Origin: Actinomycetota bacterium
Lineage (GTDB): Bacteria > Actinomycetota > Thermoleophilia > Gaiellales > Gaiellaceae
Length of the DNA stretch: 64,000 nt
Direction: 5' to 3'
Assembly (NCBI GenBank): GCA_003162055.1
Contig: PMNA01000021.1
Location: 9,342 to 73,341 of the forward strand
Shown here: piece by piece, positions 32,226-39,661 of the stretch
Layout of the letters: every line of letters starts with the position of its first letter
Numbering within the stretch: position 1 is the stretch's first letter
Program-made: the position numbers and the translations under genes
The notes under the pieces: generated by a model
Told to the model about the DNA's origin: nothing
Databases searched by the model: none
The model's input: the letters and a program-made list of their open reading frames with translations, nothing else

Positions 32226-33143
32226 TTAGCCGGTGAAGGCGGCTCGGCGGACGGCCTCTCTGGCCCTGGCGCGCGCCGCGGTCGCAGCGGCCTTCTTCTT
32301 CGCGGCAGCGGCCTTCTTCTTCGCGGCAGCGGCCTTCTTCTTCGCGGCAGCCGTGGTATTGGTAGCGGCTGTGGTTGACGTCGCGGTCGTCGCGGTTACC
32401 GCCGCGCACGTCGGTTTCGTGATGGTGTTCGTATCCAGCGTGACGGCGCCGTTACGGGCCAGTAGCCGGCCCGTGATGGACGCGCCGGTGGTGGCGGTGA
32501 TGGAGGTGAGGGCGAGGATGCTTCCGCGGAAGCTGGAGTTGGTACCGAGTGTCGCCGAGCTGCCGACCTGCCAGAAGACGTTGCAGGCCTGGGCGCCGTT
32601 GACCATGGTGATCCGGCTTGCCGATGCCGTGGTGAGCGAGGAGCCCGCCTGGAAGATGAAGACGGCGCTCGGGTCGCCGCCGGCATTGAGCGTGAGCTCC
32701 CCGGTAAGCCCGATCGAGGAGGCGGAGTTATAGACGCCGGGAGTCAGGGTTCGACCGCCGAGGTCGGCCGCGATCGGCGAGGTTGGACCTTCGCCGGCGG
32801 CGGTGTTGTAGGCGGTCACGAGGTCGGTCTTTGCGCCCTGCGTGACGGTGCCCCCGGCGTGGTTGGCTCCGGTCACTGTCAGCGACCCAGTTCCTGATAT
32901 CGACGTTGTCGGGAATGTCCCGAGATCCCCGTTGAGCGTCGTCGGTCCGGTGTTGGTGATGCCGGAACCTGCCAGAACAACGAAACTGTCGGCGGTACCA
33001 AGCGGTACAGATTTCGCCGCCGCCTGAGCCCCACTCACGAGCGCCACCAGCAGCCCCGCCGAGAACAGCGCGACTAGGGTCGTAACCGAAGTGGCGGCGA
33101 AGCGCGCGCGCCTCGCGCTTGGAACATACTTTGAGAGCTTCAT
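32226..33143 (-). CDS. DUF3494 ice-binding-type secreted protein with Lys/Ala tail
   Basis: A 305-residue protein with a signal peptide (about residues 17-42) and a DUF3494 beta-solenoid domain (about 47-245). Typical segments are FVVLAGSGITNTGPTTLNGD, LTPGVYNSASSIGLTGELTL and FIFQAGSSLTT. The domain occurs in ice-binding proteins but also in surface adhesins from organisms that never meet ice, so ice binding is not certain. The C-terminal about 55 residues are Thr/Ala-rich, then three KKKAAAA repeats and an Arg-rich end, like a histone-like or polyanion-binding tail. A possible structured leader lies upstream. Confidence 0.85.
   Translation of the reverse strand: MKLSKYVPSARRARFAATSVTTLVALFSAGLLVALVSGAQAAAKSVPLGTADSFVVLAGSGITNTGPTTLNGDLGTFPTTSISGTGSLTVTGANHAGGTVTQGAKTDLVTAYNTAAGEGPTSPIAADLGGRTLTPGVYNSASSIGLTGELTLNAGGDPSAVFIFQAGSSLTTASASRITMVNGAQACNVFWQVGSSATLGTNSSFRGSILALTSITATTGASITGRLLARNGAVTLDTNTITKPTCAAVTATTATSTTAATNTTAAAKKKAAAAKKKAAAAKKKAAATAARARAREAVRRAAFTG
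32284..32346 (-). repeat. Three exact 21-bp coding repeats
   Basis: Three contiguous identical 21-bp units (starting 32284, 32305 and 32326) encode KKKAAAA in the tail of the DUF3494 protein. Copy number could change by slippage in frame. Confidence 0.9.
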
Positions 33144-33421
33144 CTTGGATCCTTCCCCCAGCTTGAGTGAGCTTCAACGCCGACGAAGGCGTCGGTCAGC
33201 TTCCTCCGGCCTGCTCTGCTGAGGACGGATCCTTTGCGGTGCCGACGATTACGGTTACCGCATGACGATCCACGGTGCCGATCTTTGAGACACCGCTATG
33301 CAGAGTTTAACACTATGAGCGGGATCCCGATATGCCCCCGTAGGGTCGCTCGCCCGGGGCAGAACGAACGCGTCGCGCCTGCCTCGTCGCCGCGCTGGGA
33401 GCTTCTTGCTTGGAAGCGCGA
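33144..33421 (-). other. Leader region of the DUF3494 gene, possibly structured
   Basis: A 278-bp gap without a gene. On the minus strand, 36-150 bases upstream of the ATG, there is a cluster of pairing segments: CGGTG with CACCG, GCGGT with ACCGC beside CGCAAAGG, and a CCGACG-CCTT-CGTCGG hairpin. The layout hints at a cis-regulatory RNA, but I cannot match it to a known class. Confidence 0.3.
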
Positions 33422-34030
33422 CTAGTCTTGCGGCTCGGCTGTCGCCAGGTCCAGCGCCGGCATTATGAGTTGGTGGCACTCAACGACTGCCGCGGCCACA
33501 TCTGCGAGCTTGTGGCCATTGTGTTGGGAGTGCTCGCGCAGCATCTCGAACGCCTTGTCGGCGCTGGTCGAGTGCCGCGCCATCAGGATTCCCTTCGCTT
33601 GCTCGATCACAGCGCGGCGCCCGAACGCCCCTTGGAGGTTGTGGTATTCGGTGAAGCGCTGCAGAGTGACGTCGATCGCACTTTGCAGTTCCTCAGGGGT
33701 GGTATCGACTATGTACGCGAAGACGCCGCGTTTGGCTGCCTCGTGCACATAGGCTGGATTATTGGCCGACAGTAAGGCGATTACCGGGCAGGAGGCGTCG
33801 CGGACGATCTCCGATATCAACTCGAGCGCGTGCTCCGAGGAAAGCCCGAGCCCGACGAGCGCGACGTCGGGCTGCACTTGCGCCGTAACCGAGGCGATCT
33901 CTTTAACGTCGACCTCGCGCGCGATCACCTCGTGGCCGAGCCGAATCACGACCTGAGCGAGCAGCTCAAGCCGATCGCGTCGCTCGTTGGCGATCAAAAT
34001 GCGGAGGTGCTCGGTCTCTTTCTCAGACAT
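33422..34030 (-). CDS. ANTAR-domain regulator with pseudo-receiver
   Basis: About 202 residues: an N-terminal receiver-like domain and a C-terminal ANTAR RNA-binding domain (about 130-195; FGRRAVIEQAKGILMARH and AFEMLREHSQ). ANTAR proteins bind paired hairpins in mRNA leaders and block terminators. At the expected phosphorylation site the sequence reads VALVGLGL, with Gly where a phospho-accepting Asp would stand, so control by phosphorylation is unlikely. The start is uncertain (ATG 34030, GTG 34036 or TTG 34039). No partner kinase is adjacent. Confidence 0.85.
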   Translation of the reverse strand: MSEKETEHLRILIANERRDRLELLAQVVIRLGHEVIAREVDVKEIASVTAQVQPDVALVGLGLSSEHALELISEIVRDASCPVIALLSANNPAYVHEAAKRGVFAYIVDTTPEELQSAIDVTLQRFTEYHNLQGAFGRRAVIEQAKGILMARHSTSADKAFEMLREHSQHNGHKLADVAAAVVECHQLIMPALDLATAEPQD

Positions 34031-34130
34031 CCTCACCAAACGCTATCTGTGCTAACCAGAGCCAAAAAGAAACAACTTTTAGCAATCCAATTTTACCATC
34101 ACCACGCTTGCTTATCAGCGAGCGGCGTAA

Positions 34131-34156
34131 GGCCTTTCGCGCTAGGGCGAAAGGCC
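34131..34156 (-). terminator. Hairpin downstream of tRNA-Ile
   Basis: A perfect 10-bp stem (34131-34140 with 34147-34156, GGCCTTTCGC) with a 6-base loop, 20 bp beyond the 3' end of the leftward tRNA. No T-run follows. Confidence 0.65.
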
Positions 34157-34176
34157 GGCCGAGGAAGCGAGAGGTA

Positions 34177-34250
34177 TGGGCGATGGTGGATTCGAACCAC
34201 CGACCTCCGCCTTATCAGAGCGGCGCTCTAACCAACTGAGCTAATCGCCC
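34177..34250 (-). tRNA. tRNA-Ile (anticodon GAT)
   Basis: A 74-base tRNA on the minus strand. The acceptor stem GGGCGAT pairs with ATCGCCC, the D-arm has AGCTCAGTTGGT, the anticodon loop is CTGATAA with GAT, and the T-arm has GGTTCGAATCC. CCA is not encoded. There is no rRNA operon next to it. Confidence 0.96.
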
Positions 34251-34364
34251 GCGGCTGAGGATGATAGCTCGCCTCGGCGATCGGCGCAGAAGCTGAGACG
34301 GGCTTGAAGAGCCGGGTGTTTCTTCCGATTAACGCGGGGCTACAATCGAGGGGAGAGCCGAACG

Positions 34365-34892
34365 ATGGTCAGGATGGAGATCTACGGGGTGAGCTTCGAT
34401 CTCGTCGGTAAGATGCCGATCGTCCTGCTGAAAATGGTCGACGGGAACAAGTTCCTGCCCATCTGGATCGGCCATCCCGAGGCGGCGGCGATCTTGATGA
34501 AGATGCAGGATGCTTCCGTCCCGCGGCCGATGACCCACGATCTGGTTGCCGACATCGTCCAGCAGCTCGGCGGCGAGGTGGTCTCGATCGCCGTGACCGA
34601 TCTCAAGGACAGCACCTTCTACGCTTCGATCACAGTGCGCCAGAACGGTGACGAGATCGAGATCGACTCGCGCCCCTCAGACGCGATCGCGATCGCCATC
34701 CGCCTCGACGCCCCGATCTTCGTTGCCGAAGAGGTGATGGAGGAGTCGGCCGTCGAGTTCGAGGGCGAGGAAGTGAGCGAGGAGGAAATGGTCAGTCAGT
34801 TCAAGCAGTTCCTCGAGACCGTCACGCCCGAAGAGTTCGCGCTCGGCGAGGAGCCCGAAGAGGGCGGCGAAGACGAGCCGCCTCTGTCCTAG
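34365..34892 (+). CDS. Bifunctional nuclease domain protein (DUF151/BFN)
   Basis: A 175-residue protein with a BFN domain over residues about 1-130 (LPIWIGHPEAAAI, RPMTHDLVADI, IEIDSRPSDAIAIAIRL). Family members have been reported with nuclease activity, but the biochemical role in bacteria is unsettled. The C-terminal 45 residues are strongly acidic. An alternative ATG lies three codons in. The stop overlaps that of the convergent chorismate mutase gene. Confidence 0.88.
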   Translation: MVRMEIYGVSFDLVGKMPIVLLKMVDGNKFLPIWIGHPEAAAILMKMQDASVPRPMTHDLVADIVQQLGGEVVSIAVTDLKDSTFYASITVRQNGDEIEIDSRPSDAIAIAIRLDAPIFVAEEVMEESAVEFEGEEVSEEEMVSQFKQFLETVTPEEFALGEEPEEGGEDEPPLS

Positions 34893-35167
34893 CGCCCGGC
34901 CTCGCGCTTACTCAGCCTGAGTACCGCTTCAAACAGCTCGAGCAACGCCTCGTCGGAGATCGCTCCGTCGTTTGCCCGGCGCCACTCTTCCAGCAACTCC
35001 TGCTCGCGCTCCGGGTCGATCAAGTCGTAGCCACGATCGGTCTTGTGACCTCTGATCTTCACCGCAGCCTGAAGCCGGCGAATGAAGGCAGCCAGCAAAT
35101 CGCGATCGGCAGCCGTAATCTCCTCGCGCAGAGCCAGTAAAACCGGATCGACGTCATTAGCGCTCAT
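34889..35167 (-). CDS. Chorismate mutase type II (AroQ-like), stand-alone
   Basis: A 92-residue helical protein. ALREEITAADRDLLAAFIRR and VKIRGHKTD, followed by DPEREQELLEEW, match the AroQ chorismate mutase pattern: Arg and Lys on helix 1 and in the loop, then Arg/Glu on helix 2. It would convert chorismate to prephenate for Phe and Tyr synthesis. I chose ATG 35167; a TTG at 35188 is also in frame. No aromatic-pathway gene is adjacent. Confidence 0.75.
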   Translation of the reverse strand: MSANDVDPVLLALREEITAADRDLLAAFIRRLQAAVKIRGHKTDRGYDLIDPEREQELLEEWRRANDGAISDEALLELFEAVLRLSKREAGR

Positions 35168-35390
35168 CGGCCGCAGATCGTAGCCCAATCAGGCTCGAAC
35201 ACGGTTACAAGCGTCCACCTGAAGAGGTCGCCGCCGCGACCGGCATGACGGGCATAGCTTCCTGGCGCCATCCTCCGACCCATCCGCTTCGAGCACTGAT
35301 CGCAATCACAGCCAGCCGAGCGCGCTTCTAGGAGCCGAAGCGTCGAAGGCGCGTTGACTCATACGCCGCGTTCACAGCGAGAGAAGTCTT

Positions 35391-35407
35391 AGCCGGCTTC
35401 GCCGGCT
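35391..35407 (-). terminator. Short hairpin downstream of the second L,D-transpeptidase
   Basis: AGCCGGC (35391-35397) pairs perfectly with GCCGGCT (35401-35407) around a 3-base loop, 36 bp beyond the leftward stop at 35443. No T-run. The rest of the gap 35168-35442 contains nothing I can support. Confidence 0.45.
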
Positions 35408-35442
35408 GACTTTTCGCGGAAGCGCTGGCCGATTTCCCCGGG

Positions 35443-36591
35443 TCAGTAATGGATGTAGACGCGCATGCCGGTCGGAATCAGGCCATAGAGGTGAGTGGCG
35501 ATCCACATCGGCACGCGAACACAACCGTGGGAAGCAGGGTACGGAGGTACATCGACGTAGCCGTGAATAGCGAACCCGCCGATGAAGTAGTTCGAGTAGT
35601 ACATGACCGCCCCGCCCGGGACCTTGCTGTAGACGTGGAAGATCCCGGTCGGCGTGTTCCCGGTCGCTCCCGTCGAGACGGGCACGATCAGCGTCACCTT
35701 GCTATCCCGCACGACATAGAGAACCTGCTTGGTCTTGTCGACCTCGATGTAGCTTCCGTGAAGACGCGGCCGCGGCGGCTTGGAGCGGCCGAGCGCGAGC
35801 CACGCGGCGGCACTCATCCGACCGCTGCGCGAAAGGCCCGAGAACTTCTGCAGCGCGTAAACAGCCTCCAGGGTGTCGGCGCCGAAGGACGAGTCGGCGT
35901 GCAGGAGCGCAAAGTGGTGCGCGATCAGCGTGCTCTCGAGCACGCGAACGGCGCGCCCGTGCGAGCCGATGGAAAGCGCCGGTGCCGTGATCCGGACACG
36001 AATCTTGCGAGCAATCTGCGTGTAGCCGGCATTAGGCTCGACCTCGACCCAGACCGCATGCCGCGCCGCTCTGGAGAGAGCGAACGTGAAGGGCTTGCCG
36101 GCCGCTACGAAACGGCTCAGCGAACGGTGATGGCCGCGGATGACGATCAGGCGTAACTTGCCCGCCGCGGCGGGCTGAAGGTGGGCGCGGAGGCGTAGAG
36201 GCTGACCTACCACGCGATCGCCGTGTACCGAGGTGGTGAGGAGCGGCCGTATGCGAGCGCTGACGGTCGCTGACGAGACCGAGCCCGAGCGTGCCTGGTA
36301 AGGCCCGGGGCTAACGAAGCGGAGATTGAAGGCGAAGCTACCGTTTGTGGTCGTCTGTGCCTGTGCAACCACCGTGCCCGCGCGGATCAGATCGACGCTT
36401 ACGCCTGCTCGCGCAGGAGCCAACGTGCCGTCGATCCAGCCTGTTGCGCCGAAGGTTGCCACTTCCGGCGGCGAAAGCGATAGTGCGTCTCCGGAGTTTG
36501 CTACGGCGCCGGCGGCAGCGGCCTGCATCGGAGCTATCGCCACGATGGCGACGGCGAGAACGACGGGTAAAAAGGAAAGGGGGGGACGCAT
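35443..36591 (-). CDS. L,D-transpeptidase with peptidoglycan-binding domain
   Basis: A 382-residue secreted protein. A signal peptide (residues 1-27) precedes an Ig-like or beta-sandwich region (about 40-200), a PG_binding_1 domain (about 205-265; SIGSHGRAVRVLESTL, LEAVYALQKFSGL) and a C-terminal YkuD catalytic domain (about 275-382). The active site is complete: FAIHGYVDVPPYPASHGCVRV, with His and nucleophile Cys. It probably cross-links peptidoglycan by 3-3 bonds or attaches proteins. It is a second paralogue next to the one at 31427. Confidence 0.9.
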   Translation of the reverse strand: MRPPLSFLPVVLAVAIVAIAPMQAAAAGAVANSGDALSLSPPEVATFGATGWIDGTLAPARAGVSVDLIRAGTVVAQAQTTTNGSFAFNLRFVSPGPYQARSGSVSSATVSARIRPLLTTSVHGDRVVGQPLRLRAHLQPAAAGKLRLIVIRGHHRSLSRFVAAGKPFTFALSRAARHAVWVEVEPNAGYTQIARKIRVRITAPALSIGSHGRAVRVLESTLIAHHFALLHADSSFGADTLEAVYALQKFSGLSRSGRMSAAAWLALGRSKPPRPRLHGSYIEVDKTKQVLYVVRDSKVTLIVPVSTGATGNTPTGIFHVYSKVPGGAVMYYSNYFIGGFAIHGYVDVPPYPASHGCVRVPMWIATHLYGLIPTGMRVYIHY

Positions 36592-36639
36592 TCGAGCGCA
36601 GAATAGTCGGCCGACTGGAGGTCGTGCAGGGAATGGAGA

Positions 36640-37308
36640 TCAGGTCGTGAAGGCGAGCGCCACCGCCACACCGTTGTAGAGCCCGTGAATAACCATCCCG
36701 GGGATGGAACTGTCGGAGCGATCGCGCAGGTAGCCGAGCCCGATTCCGAACACGAAGAGCGGGAAGATCGCGGCCGGAAGACCATGCATGAGCGCCCAGG
36801 CGAGCGCCGGGACGGTCGCCGCCGCCACTCGCCCGAAGGGCGAAAACAGCCCGAAGCCGAGGCCGCGCACGAACAGCTCCTCGGTGAACGGAGTTAGCAC
36901 GGTGAGGACGAGCACACAGGCGATGAAGGGCGCAAGCTTCCCGGATTGCCAGTGCCCGGTCAGGAGCTGCTGCTCGCGCCCCGGGTGACCGCCGAAACTA
37001 TTCACGATGAGATTCGCCACGAACATCCCCGCGGCGGCGAGCAATCCTAAAGCGGCTATCTCGCCGATGCTGATCCTCGGCGGGCGGAGGGCGCGAAGCC
37101 CCGGCCGTCCGTTCGAGATGACGAGCGAGATGGCGATCCAGATGCCGAGAAAGACCGCGTTGCTGGCAGCGAACGACCAGGTGAAAAGCGCCTCTTTAGC
37201 GGAGCTCGTAGAGCTCGACGTGAAGTAGCTCGCGAAGGCCAGAGCGATCAGCGCGATCGCGATCAGCGCCCAGATGGCGCGGCGACCTCGGTACGGTTGT
37301 TCGTTCAT
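36640..37308 (-). CDS. CPBP-family intramembrane metalloprotease
   Basis: A 222-residue membrane protein with about six hydrophobic segments. The CPBP (CAAX-protease-like) motifs are TPFTEELFVRGLGFG (Glu-Glu and Arg), ALAWALMHG (His) and the final MVIHGLYNG (His-x-x-x-Asn). Such proteins cleave or process membrane proteins; the substrate is unknown. I chose ATG 37308, which overlaps the HAD hydrolase stop (ATGA). Confidence 0.85.
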   Translation of the reverse strand: MNEQPYRGRRAIWALIAIALIALAFASYFTSSSTSSAKEALFTWSFAASNAVFLGIWIAISLVISNGRPGLRALRPPRISIGEIAALGLLAAAGMFVANLIVNSFGGHPGREQQLLTGHWQSGKLAPFIACVLVLTVLTPFTEELFVRGLGFGLFSPFGRVAAATVPALAWALMHGLPAAIFPLFVFGIGLGYLRDRSDSSIPGMVIHGLYNGVAVALAFTT

Positions 37309-37940
37309 TCGAATAGCTCCTTTACCACTCTTTCGATCGGCGCCCATGCAAAATCCATCCCCGCGGCGGCTGCTCCCGCGCGGTCGCCTTCGGAGTCTCC
37401 GATGTGGAGCGAGCGCGCCGGAGCAGCGGAGAGTTGCTTCAGCGTATAAAGAAAGATTCGTGGATCGGGTTTCGAAGTGCCGACTTGAGCCGCGCTGACA
37501 ACGCAGTCGAAAAACCCAAGCAAGCCGGTCTCTTCCAGCCGCTGCTCGAGCGAGCAATCCCAGTTCGAGACGACGGCAAGTGCCAGGCCACAATCTCGCA
37601 GTTGGCGCAACCCCTCGATCGCGCCGGGCTCGGCGCGGAAGCGAAGCGAAACGGCGAAATCCGGCAGAAACTCCTCGGAATCGATCTCGACCGCGAGCGA
37701 ACTGAGAAACAAGGCGCAGGAGTCGCGGCGAAGTCGAGCCAGCGAATCGGTGTCGCGTCCTTCGGATGTATGCGCGCTGTAATAGTCGATCTCCGTTTCG
37801 AGGGCGGTCGCAATCTCGTCCGGGGAGCGCTCGACGCCGTGCCTGCGAAGCCCGCTCTCGAGCACGGGCACAGGATCCTCGAGCGCGAACAACGTCCCGT
37901 AGGCGTCGATCGTGACGCAGTCGAGGTCAGCTAAACGCAT
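37305..37940 (-). CDS. HAD-superfamily hydrolase
   Basis: A 211-residue phosphatase-like protein. Motif I is DAYGTL near residue 12; motif II is VVSNWD; motif III Lys and motif IV Asp are in GTSKPDPRIF and HIGDSEGDRAGA. The helical cap is of the small subclass I type. Substrate unknown. It overlaps the binding lipoprotein gene by 14 bp and the CPBP gene by 4 bp, so the three probably form one transcript. Confidence 0.85.
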   Translation of the reverse strand: MRLADLDCVTIDAYGTLFALEDPVPVLESGLRRHGVERSPDEIATALETEIDYYSAHTSEGRDTDSLARLRRDSCALFLSSLAVEIDSEEFLPDFAVSLRFRAEPGAIEGLRQLRDCGLALAVVSNWDCSLEQRLEETGLLGFFDCVVSAAQVGTSKPDPRIFLYTLKQLSAAPARSLHIGDSEGDRAGAAAAGMDFAWAPIERVVKELFE

Positions 37941-38832
37941 CGGGATGTAGGGCGGCTGCCAGCTCGCGCAGCCCGCTCACTGCGTCAGGTCCGGGCCCGA
38001 GCAGCCGAAGGTCGACACGAACGAGGCGGCCGCTGCGAACTGCCGGAAGCCAGCGCGTCGCCGGCTTGTGCCGAAGCTTGACGAGAGTCAGGGGAGAATG
38101 GGTACTGATCAGCAGCACCTCGGGTCGAAGTCGGCGCAGGCGCTGGAGTGGGAAAGGTCCCTCCTGCGCGTCGGGCCCGGCGACGTCGATTCCGCCCGCT
38201 TCGCGGATCAGGCTGCCGATGAAAGAGCTGTCCGAAGCGGTGGTGAACCGGCCGAGATCGATGAAGACCCGCACCGGCTTCGCAGTGGCGAGTGCGGTTC
38301 GTACTGACTCGCGCCCCTCAAAGAGCTGCTTTCTTTCCATCCTTCCCCGTACCGGCACGCCGGTGAGCAGGCTGACGTCGGACAGCGCCTGCTCGATGCC
38401 GTCGAGTGTCTGGTCGGGCACCACGTAGGCGGCGGGTCCAAGTGCCCGTGCCTTCCTGACTGCGATCTTGTCGATCCCCGAGCCGACGAGAATGAGTTGA
38501 GGCTTCAGCTTGCTTATCAGGCCGAGATCGAGCTGGCCGCTGCCCGTCCCAACCCGAGTCGCCGCGAGCCCCAGCGCCGAGGCCAGTTCCGCTGACGCGC
38601 CTCCGGCCACCGCGATCGCCTTCGGCTTGGCCCTCAAAGTCACGACCTGGCCGTCCGCGTCGTGGACCGAGACCGGATAGAGGCGAACGCCCGCGCCGGT
38701 CGGCTCCGACTTCTCGCCGCATGCACTGAGGACGAAAGGCAGGGCCAGAGCGAGCGGAAGCGCGAGCAGCGAGAGTCGGCGCAGAGGCACCGTCTTTAAA
38801 GGCCAACGACGAGCTGCAGAAAGCGTTCGCAC
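37927..38832 (-). CDS. Periplasmic-binding lipoprotein, iron/cobalamin type
   Basis: A 301-residue solute-binding lipoprotein. The signal ends in LSAC, a lipobox with the lipidated Cys near residue 38. The class III binding fold (two lobes joined by a long helix) shows as PKAIAVAGG, LKPQLILVGSGI and RPEVLLISTHS. This class binds haem, siderophores, cobalamin or metals; no permease or ATPase is nearby, so the ligand and transporter are unknown. Confidence 0.8.
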   Translation of the reverse strand: MRTLSAARRWPLKTVPLRRLSLLALPLALALPFVLSACGEKSEPTGAGVRLYPVSVHDADGQVVTLRAKPKAIAVAGGASAELASALGLAATRVGTGSGQLDLGLISKLKPQLILVGSGIDKIAVRKARALGPAAYVVPDQTLDGIEQALSDVSLLTGVPVRGRMERKQLFEGRESVRTALATAKPVRVFIDLGRFTTASDSSFIGSLIREAGGIDVAGPDAQEGPFPLQRLRRLRPEVLLISTHSPLTLVKLRHKPATRWLPAVRSGRLVRVDLRLLGPGPDAVSGLRELAAALHPDAFS

Positions 38833-38929
38833 TTCGCCCCGATGATATCGGCGCCGTTCGACTTCGGCCTATCGGGCCAGTTCGTTACAGATGCTGAGGA
38901 AGTCGCCTTCCTCTGTTGAATAGGGATCT

Positions 38930-39661
38930 ATGCCCGACTGGGATTGGTACCGCCTGGCCGTTCTCGGCGTCGTCATCGCGCTCACGTTCATCATCTCGGA
39001 GATCGCCGATCGCGCGCTTCGCCGGCGAAAGCTCGATCCGGGCGCGATCACCCGTTACCGGATACTTAGGCGCAGCGTGCGCGCGGGCATCGTCTTCGTG
39101 GGTCTGCTCTCGGCACTCCTCGTCATTCCTCAGGTGAGAGCTGTGGCGGGTGGAATCCTCGCTTCCTCGGCGATCATCGGCATCGTCTTTGGTTTCGCCG
39201 CGCGGACGACGATCGCCAACGTGATCGCCGGGCTGATGATCGCCACCACCCAGCCGTTGCGGATCGGCGACGTGGTCGAGACTTCGGGCGAGCGCGGGAC
39301 GGTCGAGGAGATCACCCTCAACTACACCTTCATCCGCCTGGCTGACGGCTCGCGCCTCGTGATCCCCAACGAGAAGCTTGCCTCAGATACCATTAAAAAC
39401 TTCTCGATCCGAAGGCATGAAACGCTTGCTGAAGTCCGCGTGCAGGTTCCGATCGAGCTCGAGCTCGAGAAGGTCGTGGCCGGTTTGAAGGAGACGCTTG
39501 CAGACGAGAGAGAGCTTCAGATTTTCTTGGGCGAGCTGGCCGACAAGGCGACTATCTGTATTCGAGCGGTCGCTCCCGATGCCGCATCTGCGGATGCGCT
39601 CGAAAAGGAGCTGAGGATGCGCGTGCACGAACGACTACGGAGTGATGGGGCGTTCGCTTGA
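38930..39661 (+). CDS. MscS-family mechanosensitive channel
   Basis: A 243-residue channel protein with three N-terminal hydrophobic helices (about residues 8-28, 47-67 and 70-100). The pore-lining helix is followed by the conserved beta-domain RIGDVVETSGERGTVEEITLN and the FSIRRHE segment. It would release solutes on hypo-osmotic shock. Its stop overlaps the TTG start of the next gene. Confidence 0.88.
   Translation: MPDWDWYRLAVLGVVIALTFIISEIADRALRRRKLDPGAITRYRILRRSVRAGIVFVGLLSALLVIPQVRAVAGGILASSAIIGIVFGFAARTTIANVIAGLMIATTQPLRIGDVVETSGERGTVEEITLNYTFIRLADGSRLVIPNEKLASDTIKNFSIRRHETLAEVRVQVPIELELEKVVAGLKETLADERELQIFLGELADKATICIRAVAPDAASADALEKELRMRVHERLRSDGAFA

Noticed and set aside
33144-33421. 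Cyclic-di-GMP-I riboswitch upstream of the DUF3494 gene
   Set aside because: Only a CGCAAAGG word fits; the second conserved strand, the GNRA loop and the receptor are not found.
38883-38893. An 11-mer (CGTTACAGATG) identical to one unit of the repeat upstream of the PhoB-type gene, found before the MscS gene
   Set aside because: It is single, with no neighbouring unit at 11-bp spacing, so it does not form a PHO box.
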